A stretch of DNA of 64,000 bases, from NCBI GenBank assembly GCA_021806345.1, contig JAJZXP010000387.1, positions 26,708 through 90,707 on the forward strand, read 5' to 3'. The DNA comes from Thermoplasmata archaeon (lineage in GTDB: Archaea; Thermoplasmatota; Thermoplasmata; Thermoplasmatales; Thermoplasmataceae). A program made the translations under genes and the position numbers. Below the pieces are notes generated by a model. That model searched no databases and was not told the origin of the DNA. It saw only the letters and a program-made list of their open reading frames with translations. This document shows, one piece after another, positions 52,134 through 60,514 of the stretch (its first letter is position 1; the number at the start of each line of letters is the position of its first letter).

Positions 52134-54857
52134 TTAATAATTTTTCCGTTCCCCTGTTTTCGGCAGAGACAGTTCTTTTTTTAGGATGTTTTTCACTTCA
52201 TTTACAATTGGATTTTCCGGATTTTTGATTTCAATTATGCTTGAGGCCAGGAATTCTGCAGAATTTCTAAATCGTATAAATTTTGTAACCATTTTCCTGA
52301 CTTCATCAAGGGATCTCTCCTGAATTGTAGCTTCAATCCTATCCCACCGTTTGTCATAGTTTCCAAGATTCACTTTAGTATCTCTCAGGCTCAAATATCC
52401 AATTTCAGATTCAACCTCAGAGAAATCAATCTTTTTCTCCAGTGAGTACAGCTTCGCATAAAGGGACAGTTGAAGTGAATAATCATCACTTGGTTTTTTT
52501 GACGTTTTGAAATCCACTATCACAGTCTTTCCTCCATGTTCTGGGTCGCATTTATACACGGCATCTATCCTGCCTTCTATAAATAGGTCCGTTTTCAGGC
52601 CTGGGAAAACATTCTCAACTTTATCCTTAAGTTTCATTTCTGATTCCAGCCATCCCTGATTACAGTTCTGTTTTACGTATCTCTCGTAAGCCAGAAAATT
52701 GCCCCACGTTTTCATTTCACTGTCTTTCTCAGGGAGAGATGGCGTGACATTTTCCTTAATGTGTGATTCTATCATTGCGTGAATATTCGTTCCAAATTGC
52801 ATGGCATAGGAACCCTGCTTTATTCCCAAGATGTACGTTAGAACAAAATCTTCCAATCTTTCTGTTTTCTGTAGCATTGAAAAACTAATCTTATTGAATT
52901 TTTTCATCTTCATTTCAATAAGTGGAATTAGCCACAACTCATTGTCCTCCTGATCTTTTTTCTCTTCCATCAATTTTTTTAGAGAAATAAATTCATTACC
53001 ATTTTTTTTGGAAACGAGTTGACTTTCAGAAGCCGGCTCGAAATCAAATCTTACAAAGTTATCGTTTGTGCAAAAAATGTTTAATCTCTTTGACGCCCTG
53101 GATAAGGCCACAAAATCAATTCTGCATTCCTCCTCAGCTCTTTCCACTCTGTCGTATTTGATATTAAATTGGCTTGTTATACCTCCAGTTATCAGATCAA
53201 TGGCACTCAGGGTTTTCTTTGAAACAGTCTTTGGTACATAAATCACATTCTCAAACTCAAGGCCCTTTGCTTTGTGCACTGTAATAACCGATATCTTCTG
53301 ATCAACACTCTCAACATTATCATAACTGTTCTCTTGAAGTATATATCTTTTCAAATCTGACAGTTTAAAATTGCTGTTTGTCTTTACGCGTTTGAAGAAG
53401 AAGGGAAGGGAGTTGTAAACATCTATAGTTGTTTCCATAACCTCTTGACCAAAAGACAAGGACTTTGGTATTATATAATCCTTGAAAATCTTTAGAATTC
53501 CTTCCATATCTTTTGCATACTTTTTCCTAATTTCCCTCATCTCTAATGGAAGAAGTTCATTCACATTTTTGGCAAATTTTATCTTTTCAACTATCAATAC
53601 GCTTTCATTCAGGGGAATTCCTGAATACCTGGAATATAATAGAGAAATTATATCGTCAGTATTTCCAAAAAGCCCACATACGAAGTTTGCTATTTCCATT
53701 CTCCATTCAGTATACCCCTTCGTTCCTGAAACCTTTTGATGAGCAATTCCCTTCTCGTTTAATCTTTCCGACACTTTATTTGCCTGGTCGTTCGTTCTGA
53801 CAATAATTCCCGTTTCTCCCGTCATTTCCTTTCCTTCAATAATCTGAATTATTGAGTCGATGATCGTTTCAAAATCATTACATTTCCAGATCTTGACTTC
53901 TCCATCTTCACCTTTCTTGAGACTTGAAAATTTTTTAAGTTCTTCGGAAGTCTCTGTCCCTGAATTACTAATAAAAAAATTCTTGCAATATTCCTTTATT
54001 TTTTCAGGTAATCTCCATGTACCTTCCATAAACGATTTGTTAAAGGCTTCATCATTCTTCATCGCTTTAAACGATTCTATGTCTCCGCCCTGAAAGCCAA
54101 AAATAGCCTGCTTGCTGTCTCCTACTGCATAAATATGATCTGATAGTCTTTTGACCAGTTCATATTCAAGCATGCTCATATCCTGGGCTTCATCAATAAA
54201 AATTTGTTTGTATTTTCTTGAGTAGGAGTCACAATAGTTCGTTGCAACAATAAGAAGATCATTATAATCCAACTCATCCTTGTCTTTGGACTTTTCGTAA
54301 TACGCAAAAATGTTGATAAATTCCTCACCCAGTTTTATCATTTCTTCAAGTCCATACCCATTTATTCCAGAATTTGTGGCATATGCATCTCTAATAAATT
54401 TTTGTAATGTCTCCACATTTACTTTCTCAGGTGTAATTCCAAAACTCTTAAGAAATCTTAAGGAATTCACAATTTGCCCGATATTCACAATACTAGGATA
54501 GTCCTTCATCAGTACGCTGGGGTCATAGTTTGTTACATCTTTATCTTCTAAATATTTAAGAATCAAATATCGCATAATTCTTTCTGGAAAATTATTAATT
54601 TTCCCATTTCTTTCGCTAACAATCCTGTTTGCCAAGCCATGAAATGTTGAAATTTCGGGAAGATTTTTGACACTTCCGTTCAGTTTTAACAGTATGGATT
54701 CCTCCATATGATCTCTTGCCTTATTAGTAAAAGTCAGGCATAGCACTTCGTCTGATGAAACACCGGAGCTTATCAACTCCGCAACATTTTCTGACAGATT
54801 TCTGGTTTTTCCTGATCCTGGATTGGCTGAAATTAAAGAATTTTGAAAATTCAGCAT
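52134..54857 (-). CDS. UvrD-like DNA helicase fused to RecB-type nuclease
   Basis: Superfamily 1A helicase with a C-terminal PD-(D/E)XK nuclease, 907 residues. Walker A SANPGSGKTRN at residues 10-20, Walker B IFIDEAQDMS, motif III VGDSKQAIFGFQGG, motif V VITVHKAKGLEFENVIYVP, motif VI FVALSRASKR. The nuclease part has FGTNIHAMIESH, EGRIDAVYKCD and VIVDFKTSK with QLSLYAKLY, the expected His, Asp, Asp/Lys order of RecB-like nucleases. The Q motif normally in front of Walker A is missing because the protein starts only ten residues before it, and an in-frame stop blocks extension. It is divergent from the kinase gene. Confidence 0.92.
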   Translation of the reverse strand: MLNFQNSLISANPGSGKTRNLSENVAELISSGVSSDEVLCLTFTNKARDHMEESILLKLNGSVKNLPEISTFHGLANRIVSERNGKINNFPERIMRYLILKYLEDKDVTNYDPSVLMKDYPSIVNIGQIVNSLRFLKSFGITPEKVNVETLQKFIRDAYATNSGINGYGLEEMIKLGEEFINIFAYYEKSKDKDELDYNDLLIVATNYCDSYSRKYKQIFIDEAQDMSMLEYELVKRLSDHIYAVGDSKQAIFGFQGGDIESFKAMKNDEAFNKSFMEGTWRLPEKIKEYCKNFFISNSGTETSEELKKFSSLKKGEDGEVKIWKCNDFETIIDSIIQIIEGKEMTGETGIIVRTNDQANKVSERLNEKGIAHQKVSGTKGYTEWRMEIANFVCGLFGNTDDIISLLYSRYSGIPLNESVLIVEKIKFAKNVNELLPLEMREIRKKYAKDMEGILKIFKDYIIPKSLSFGQEVMETTIDVYNSLPFFFKRVKTNSNFKLSDLKRYILQENSYDNVESVDQKISVITVHKAKGLEFENVIYVPKTVSKKTLSAIDLITGGITSQFNIKYDRVERAEEECRIDFVALSRASKRLNIFCTNDNFVRFDFEPASESQLVSKKNGNEFISLKKLMEEKKDQEDNELWLIPLIEMKMKKFNKISFSMLQKTERLEDFVLTYILGIKQGSYAMQFGTNIHAMIESHIKENVTPSLPEKDSEMKTWGNFLAYERYVKQNCNQGWLESEMKLKDKVENVFPGLKTDLFIEGRIDAVYKCDPEHGGKTVIVDFKTSKKPSDDYSLQLSLYAKLYSLEKKIDFSEVESEIGYLSLRDTKVNLGNYDKRWDRIEATIQERSLDEVRKMVTKFIRFRNSAEFLASSIIEIKNPENPIVNEVKNILKKELSLPKTGERKNY

Positions 54858-55013
54858 AATTGCTTATGTTCAGTTATAATTAAACATTTTTGTTCGGTTA
54901 GTTTAATTTTTAATATGGAAACAGTTAATTATTTTGGTTAATATGGGAAATCATAAAATGCGATTGGAAAAAAATTTGCGGATCGTCCTATTTCAATTAG
55001 GGGGGCTGCACAA

Positions 55014-56390
55014 ATGAATTTTATGCAGAGGAGAGCCACTAGGAAATTTGCAGAAGTGCATCCATCAATTGGAAGCATTAGTTCGGAGTACTACTCGAAG
55101 AATAGATTGCTTGACATCAAGGTATTTCCAAATACCAAAAAATATGTAAGGAAAATGGAAGTGACAGTAAGAGATTATCGGCTCCAGGATCATATTCTCA
55201 AACTGAAGAAAAAGAATGGTTTTTTTCTTCTTACTCTGGATGTAGATTTCTCCAAGGAGTATTCCTTTTCATTTTATCTCATCGGGAGAGATGGAAAATA
55301 CAGTAGGGAAGATAAAACACTAAGTGATTTAAGAAAAATAACGAAAATATACGAATTGGAAGAACAACCAAGTGTTGTAACTCAGATAAACGATAAACCA
55401 GAAAAAGTGAAAAAGAACAGTGTAAAGGAACCAGTTAAGAGTGGAACGGTGGAACGTGTTTTTGTACCAGAAAAGAGATCCTGGCCAACTTCATCCCAAT
55501 ATGCTCAAAGCCTTCAGAATCCAACATTTAGCATTTCTAAGACGTACTCAGATTTCTCCATGATTAAGTTCCTTAGAAATGAGAATGTCAAATATTCCAG
55601 TATTATCCAAGGTGCAGGAAATTTTGGAGTGGTCTTCAAATATGTCAAGGAAAATAAGTCAAGTGCACTGAAATGTTTTACAAGGGGGAGCCCAAATATC
55701 CAAAAGAGATTTTACGAAATAAGCAAGCAAATAGAACAGAATCAAATTGAATATCTTGTTAAATTGAAATTTTACCCCGACCTTGTCAGGGTTGTTAACA
55801 AACCAAAGGAATTTTTTCCAGCTTTGACTATGGACTGGTTAGAGGGGAAAACCTTAAACACTTTTATCGTCGAGAACCTCAAAAACTCAAACAACCTGCG
55901 TACTGTAGCGCAGAGTTTGGGTGACAGCTTAATCTCCATGCAATCAAAAGGAATTGCTCACGGCGACCTTTCCTCGGATAATATAATTGTAGACTCGGGC
56001 GGCACGGTCCATTTAATTGATTACGACGGCATGTATGTTCCCGCCCTGAAAGAGTTGGGTTCAGAAGAACTGGGCCACGAATCTTTCCAGCATCCAAAGA
56101 GGGGCAGATATTATGGGGATAAACTTGACAATTTCTCATTCTTGGTCATTTATACAAGTTTACTGGCTGTTGCCAAGAGCCCGAAATACTGGGCATTCAA
56201 TGGAAACGATCAGGACAAGGCATTATTCGATATCAATGATTTTCTGGAGCCGTCTAAATCAAAATTAATGAAAACTCTCAAATCGGAAAATGGGAAATTA
56301 AAGAGACTTGAATCCACAATGGAAGAGTTCTTGGGAAGAGGCCCGGACTGGGATGGGTTTGATCCGCTTAAAATAATTAAGTTGAAATAA
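55014..56390 (+). CDS. Protein kinase of a TerY-P-like signalling triad
   Basis: 458 residues. Residues 1-110 form a beta-rich domain of unknown fold, followed by a charged linker (about 115-165). The kinase core: glycine-rich loop GAGNFGVV (200-207), catalytic Lys220 in SALKCF, catalytic loop HGDLSSDN (316-323), and metal motif DYD (336-338) in place of DFG, as in the atypical kinases paired with PP2C and vWA proteins. GRYYGDKLDNFSFLVI follows, where typical kinases have an activation loop and APE, so the C-lobe is short. ATG at 55014 is the first in frame after a stop. Its end overlaps the PP2C end by 14 bases. Confidence 0.85.
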   Translation: MNFMQRRATRKFAEVHPSIGSISSEYYSKNRLLDIKVFPNTKKYVRKMEVTVRDYRLQDHILKLKKKNGFFLLTLDVDFSKEYSFSFYLIGRDGKYSREDKTLSDLRKITKIYELEEQPSVVTQINDKPEKVKKNSVKEPVKSGTVERVFVPEKRSWPTSSQYAQSLQNPTFSISKTYSDFSMIKFLRNENVKYSSIIQGAGNFGVVFKYVKENKSSALKCFTRGSPNIQKRFYEISKQIEQNQIEYLVKLKFYPDLVRVVNKPKEFFPALTMDWLEGKTLNTFIVENLKNSNNLRTVAQSLGDSLISMQSKGIAHGDLSSDNIIVDSGGTVHLIDYDGMYVPALKELGSEELGHESFQHPKRGRYYGDKLDNFSFLVIYTSLLAVAKSPKYWAFNGNDQDKALFDINDFLEPSKSKLMKTLKSENGKLKRLESTMEEFLGRGPDWDGFDPLKIIKLK

Positions 56391-57084
56391 AAATTCCAGA
56401 AACATCGTCATTTTTCATATTGCCTGAAGTTCTAAGTTCATCAAACAATGACTTATCCGAAAAATTTTCTTCCAGTGAATTTACAAAAGTTATCCCATTA
56501 TCCATAATGTATTTTGATAGCGCATCAGTCGCTAGTATTATCCTATCACCGCTATTGCAATTTAACTCCGTTTTCTCGAGTTTTACAACTTTAGTATTTT
56601 TTTTCCGTTGCAGGGGGTTTCCATAACCTGACCAGATCAATTCAGGGTGTAATCCAAATTCCGCGGAATTTGAAATTGGAAAACTGACAATCTGGTTATC
56701 ACGCACTCTGAATATGCAAGAATCTCCCACTGCGTAGCAAATTAATCTATCAGATTTTTCAAACTTCACACCAAGAAATGTGCTGTAAGAACCGTGTACC
56801 GCCTTGTTTTTAACATTCCATCTCAATTTATCCCACTGTATGGAAGAGAGCCAAACATCACGAGATTGAGAAAGAAAATCAAATATTTCGTCTTCTGAAT
56901 CCAGGTCCGGAGATAACTCTATGTATAGGCTTGTGAGTACTTTGGCCCATACTCCACTAAATATGGACTCGCTCGCTCCATCTGCCACAGAGAACATGCC
57001 CTTATCCGAGTCAAAAAAAAGCGCGTCCTCTGACTCTCCATCCAGATTCCCTACCTTTGGGTAATTCCAGGAGGATACTTTCAT
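56377..57084 (-). CDS. PP2C-type protein phosphatase
   Basis: Mn/Mg-dependent serine/threonine phosphatase, 235 residues. Metal-binding acids: ESEDALFF (Asp), SVADGASES (Asp of DG), ILATDALSKYI (DA where DG is more common) and NDDVSGIF (final DD). Core strands GSYSTFLGVKF and YAVGDSCIFRVRD follow the PP2C order. Acts opposite the nearby kinase, whose gene converges on it. Start overlaps the vWA stop by four bases, so vWA and phosphatase are made together. Confidence 0.9.
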   Translation of the reverse strand: MKVSSWNYPKVGNLDGESEDALFFDSDKGMFSVADGASESIFSGVWAKVLTSLYIELSPDLDSEDEIFDFLSQSRDVWLSSIQWDKLRWNVKNKAVHGSYSTFLGVKFEKSDRLICYAVGDSCIFRVRDNQIVSFPISNSAEFGLHPELIWSGYGNPLQRKKNTKVVKLEKTELNCNSGDRIILATDALSKYIMDNGITFVNSLEENFSDKSLFDELRTSGNMKNDDVSGIFIST

Positions 57085-57905
57085 CCTTCGACCTTGTTAT
57101 ATACCACCCTGGTTCCAATATCAAGTAATTTTATGAGTTCTTCTAAACTAGCGTTAAACACATATGCCTTTGCACCGCTTTCTATGTTGGAAAACTCTTC
57201 CTTTGCAATTGCAACCATTGTTTCTGGAACGACACTAGACATTTCGAAAAGAGTCTTTGCGTGTTTTTCTTCTGGAACCTCAATCTCAACCTTTGGAAAC
57301 GATATTGGTCTCTCGTCCTTTTCTGAAAGATGACAGTTCCAAACAAGCACCTTTCCATCATCGGTTTCCATCCCCTTAAGTTCCTCAGTTACCAAATTCG
57401 GATCCCCGTCTGTGGAACCCCCATCACTGATATTTATTACCACCGGTGGGAACGATCCTTTATGTTCACTTATCCATTTATCTATCCACTCTTTGGCAAT
57501 TTCAAATGCCCCCTTCATCGGAGTGTCATATGATGCAACCGGTTCGAACCATATCGGAAACTCAATCTCGACCGCCTCTCCCTCTATAACATCCGTCATT
57601 TTTTCCATTCTGAGAATATGTTCCTCCAAAGCACTAACTGAAATTGGTTCATTGGAGATCAGTCCCTTAGCCTCTCCGCTTTTGTATCCGTATCCGATAA
57701 TTCCCACATCAAAATACGGTCTCACTCCCTCTGATTTTGTACATCTGCTTATTATCTCATTAAGCTGCTTGTTTATTGCATCACTGGCTTCCTGTGCCTT
57801 AGATCTTCCACTCCCTGCAATCTTTCTACTCATAGATCTTGATTGATCCAAGAGAAATACAAACAGTCCTGGATTCCTTCTGCTTATTTCCGCCTCGTAT
57901 GTCAT
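57081..57905 (-). CDS. TerY-like vWA domain protein
   Basis: 274 residues with an N-terminal von Willebrand A domain. The metal-ion-dependent adhesion site is complete: DQSRS (D20, S22, S24), Thr128 in YDTPM, and Asp161 in ISDGGSTDGD. Such proteins, with PP2C and kinase genes, form the TerY-P triad known from bacterial stress and tellurium-resistance neighbourhoods. Residues about 200-274 are a helical tail. First gene of the operon, no membrane segment, so cytosolic. No TerD-type genes are in the window. Confidence 0.88.
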   Translation of the reverse strand: MTYEAEISRRNPGLFVFLLDQSRSMSRKIAGSGRSKAQEASDAINKQLNEIISRCTKSEGVRPYFDVGIIGYGYKSGEAKGLISNEPISVSALEEHILRMEKMTDVIEGEAVEIEFPIWFEPVASYDTPMKGAFEIAKEWIDKWISEHKGSFPPVVINISDGGSTDGDPNLVTEELKGMETDDGKVLVWNCHLSEKDERPISFPKVEIEVPEEKHAKTLFEMSSVVPETMVAIAKEEFSNIESGAKAYVFNASLEELIKLLDIGTRVVYNKVEG

Positions 57906-57960
57906 ACAACTTTAATGGAATCAAATTAATAATAGTTTTTGTTTTGAAGCATTACAATTC

Positions 57961-58296
57961 TTATTTTGACTTCCTTTCCATTATTCCGATCAGTACGGCA
58001 ATGAGAATTATTACATATCCAATCACAAATATACCAGGGAATGCAATAATACCGGCTATGGAAATAACACCCATCGTTGTAAAACCAATATCTTTTTTTC
58101 TCCTGCTTAATTCTGTCCCAAGAATTGCAATCACCGAAAATATGATATTATCTGTGACTGCAGCTCCTGCAGATACCTGCCCAAATAATGAAATGTAAGA
58201 GGTAATATCATGCAGTAGTATAGCAATTATGCCAATTACTACGTTAATGACCGCCCCGATCATTCCTATTTTATAATAAAGCTTATAAGATGCCAT
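57961..58296 (-). CDS. Small four-helix membrane protein (111 aa)
   Basis: Unrecognised. Four hydrophobic segments (VVIGIIAILLHDIT, NIIFSVIAILG, IGFTTMGVISIAGIIAFPG, VIGYVIILIAVLIGIM). A short basic tail at the C-terminus. It lies between the vWA gene and the glycosyltransferase and could belong with either; the 24-base gap to the glycosyltransferase, in the same direction, favours the latter. Confidence 0.65.
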   Translation of the reverse strand: MASYKLYYKIGMIGAVINVVIGIIAILLHDITSYISLFGQVSAGAAVTDNIIFSVIAILGTELSRRKKDIGFTTMGVISIAGIIAFPGIFVIGYVIILIAVLIGIMERKSK

Positions 58297-58319
58297 TAAA
58301 GTGGTATTACCAGTAACTT

Positions 58320-59429
58320 TTAAATCTTCCCATTTCCAACTCTATATCTAGAACCTCTCCAGTTTATCTCCTTTGCCCTTTTTCCCATTAGTAGGTTGTA
58401 TAGATAAACAAAGGGTAAGAGAACTGTAGAAGCAGCGATTTTTGCAAAGTTACTTCTTTCCCTGGAATAATTAAATAATATCAAGAGTAAAAGTGGGAAG
58501 TACCCAACTATGAACATGTTCCAGAAGAGTATTGAGAGAGGAATTAGTGAAACAAGATATAGTATCATCATTCCATAAATTGCAATTCCTGCGTAAAATC
58601 CCTTCCTTGAAAACGACACACTTATGGCCATCTGTCTGTTCGCCCATTCGAAAAATGTTTTTCTAGTCTCATTCACGTAAACCATTGGGGTCGCTGACTT
58701 GGAATATGCAATTCGTAATTTTTTTTCCTTACATATCTTGGTAAGTGTTGCATCATCTGAAATTGAGCTGGAAAATTCAGCCAAACCCTCACCCTGAAGC
58801 ATTTCCTTTTTAAAAGCTGCGGATCCACCCCAAACGAATCTAGTCAGTCTAAATTCCATCATATTTATTCCAAGATATCCCCATACCTTTTTGATGTAAT
58901 CCCACAAATTCCCTTTAGAAATGGGTTCATAAAGAGGATAGGTTGAAGTGACTCCAACATTCTTGTCATCCAATGGAGATATCAGATTTTCCAGCCACTC
59001 TCTGTTAACTGTAGTGTCTGAATCCACAATAACAATCACATCGCTGCCTTTATCTTCCACAATTGCTGTTGTAACAGCCTTCACCTTTCCGCTACCTCGG
59101 TAGGAGTGATCTGAAAGTATTATCTCGACCCCTCTCTCTATCAAAATATTGTACGCAGTGTCTTCTTTACTATCTACAACGCCGACAAGCGAGTAGTTTT
59201 TGTAGGTCTGGTTCTGGATTGCTTCAATGTTCTTTTCCAGATTGATTTCAACGCCTTTGCAGGGAAGAATTACCTTAACTCTGTAACCGCTTTTAGACCT
59301 CTTATTTAATCCCTGGGCTCTCCACCATCTGATTAAATAAAATCTAAGTAGCATGAACATTGTTAAGCCGCTTAGTATCAGCAACCAACCAATCTTCAGC
59401 AACTCAATCTCTGGAATCATCATTTTCAC
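58320..59429 (-). CDS. Membrane glycosyltransferase, GT2/GT21-like
   Basis: 369 residues. An N-terminal membrane helix (LLILSGLTMFMLLRFYLI), then the GT-A catalytic domain: VKVILPCKG, VGVVDSKED, nucleotide/metal motif IVDSDTTVN (DxD), acceptor-side SDDATLT, and near the end WANRQM, similar to the Q/RxxRW element of processive or ceramide-type enzymes. Three to four C-terminal helices follow. Probably adds sugar to a lipid or polyprenol carrier on the cytosolic side, useful for surface glycans on the sequon-rich proteins here, though this link is inference. Overlaps the upstream membrane gene by 26 bases. Confidence 0.85.
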   Translation of the reverse strand: MKMMIPEIELLKIGWLLILSGLTMFMLLRFYLIRWWRAQGLNKRSKSGYRVKVILPCKGVEINLEKNIEAIQNQTYKNYSLVGVVDSKEDTAYNILIERGVEIILSDHSYRGSGKVKAVTTAIVEDKGSDVIVIVDSDTTVNREWLENLISPLDDKNVGVTSTYPLYEPISKGNLWDYIKKVWGYLGINMMEFRLTRFVWGGSAAFKKEMLQGEGLAEFSSSISDDATLTKICKEKKLRIAYSKSATPMVYVNETRKTFFEWANRQMAISVSFSRKGFYAGIAIYGMMILYLVSLIPLSILFWNMFIVGYFPLLLLILFNYSRERSNFAKIAASTVLLPFVYLYNLLMGKRAKEINWRGSRYRVGNGKI

Positions 59430-59976
59430 TCAGTTGCACGGGCTTGGAACCTCTGGTCCCTCTTGTTGGTTCCTTTTCCTTACCAATTCTTTTTCCTCTT
59501 AGGATGTTGAATATATCTGAAAGAGAAAGAACTGAAAATATTATACCTGTGATCAGTGAGATAAAGAGAAATATTTCAAGAAACAGAATGTAGTATGAGG
59601 AATTAAACAAAACTACTGAACTTGCAAAATTCAATACCATGGAGAATAAACCAATCATAATCGTAAACACGAATAATCTGTTGATCTGACCAAAAATAGG
59701 CTGTTTTAGACTTTCAGGATGAAATATGGGTATCATTGAAATCATAACCGTATACGCAGCCATCATAAGTCCCATGATAGTACCGTAAAAGGTTAGAATA
59801 CTGGAACTGGAATAGAAACCGACAATTTTTGATGTTACCAGTGTGCTCGATGGGATATAGACATTTCCAATATCAGTTGTGAGAAGAAATGTTATCAAAA
59901 ATGAAACAAAAACCACTGTTCTAAGTTTATAAATAGATTCAAGTCTACCCCTCAGTCTAATCTGAGCCATTGCCAT
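59404..59976 (-). CDS. Membrane protein upstream of glycosyltransferase (190 aa)
   Basis: Unrecognised; about four membrane helices (VVFVSFLITFLLTTDIG, YGTIMGLMMAAYTVMISMI, VFTIMIGLFSMVLNFASSVV, ILFLEIFLFISLITGIIF) with a basic C-terminal tail (RGKRIGKEKEP). Overlaps the glycosyltransferase start by 26 bases, so likely its partner. Three consecutive ATG-like starts near the N-terminus (MAMAQ) are possible. Confidence 0.65.
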   Translation of the reverse strand: MAMAQIRLRGRLESIYKLRTVVFVSFLITFLLTTDIGNVYIPSSTLVTSKIVGFYSSSSILTFYGTIMGLMMAAYTVMISMIPIFHPESLKQPIFGQINRLFVFTIMIGLFSMVLNFASSVVLFNSSYYILFLEIFLFISLITGIIFSVLSLSDIFNILRGKRIGKEKEPTRGTRGSKPVQLSENDDSRD

Positions 59977-60038
59977 TTATACGTTACCAGTATAAAATGC
60001 TATTTTAAAGGAACTGCACTTTTTCAGTCCATTTCGTT

Positions 60039-60389
60039 TCAAAAGAATCTAAAGGTTGAGCTGTCCAAAAGTTCAACGAATTTTTCAACAGGAAAATCAT
60101 CCTTTTCCAAATCACAAAAACTTATATTATCCCTGGATACTACCAATTCGAATTTTGAGTCACCTTCTTCAACAATGAAGGAAAGATTTCTTATTCTATC
60201 AATCATTTCCTTTTCTGGGTATTCTGTGGTCTTCTTAACTATGCCTTTATCAGCGTCATCGACTATGGTAATATAGTTTACCGTGAAAAAATAGTTGTGA
60301 AGGGGAAAAGTTTTCCTGCGTTGCAAATTTAATAGTCTTGAGAAATATTCTACAATGTTGTCATAGTCTCCTTCTAAAGTCCTATCCAT
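60039..60389 (-). CDS. Hypothetical protein (116 aa)
   Basis: Unrecognised soluble protein. An acidic helical start (MDRTLEGDYDNIVEYF), beta strands (FFTVNYITIVD, ELVVSRDNISFCDL) and a final acidic helix. No catalytic motif. About 60 bases upstream of the membrane gene and in the same direction, so possibly the first gene of that operon. Confidence 0.6.
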   Translation of the reverse strand: MDRTLEGDYDNIVEYFSRLLNLQRRKTFPLHNYFFTVNYITIVDDADKGIVKKTTEYPEKEMIDRIRNLSFIVEEGDSKFELVVSRDNISFCDLEKDDFPVEKFVELLDSSTFRFF

Positions 60390-60514
60390 TATTTTCAGAG
60401 TAATAAAAGATATTTAAGATTAAAGTAAACAATCATCTATTGGTTATCACTTGAAAAGTTTATTTAAAAATTTTTTTTCCAAAATTTATTAAGTAAATAT
60501 CTAATGATAGGTAC

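Noticed and set aside
57081..57905. Magnesium chelatase or MoxR-type vWA partner
   Set aside because: The vWA gene is coupled to PP2C and not to an AAA+ ATPase; the TerY-P arrangement fits better.
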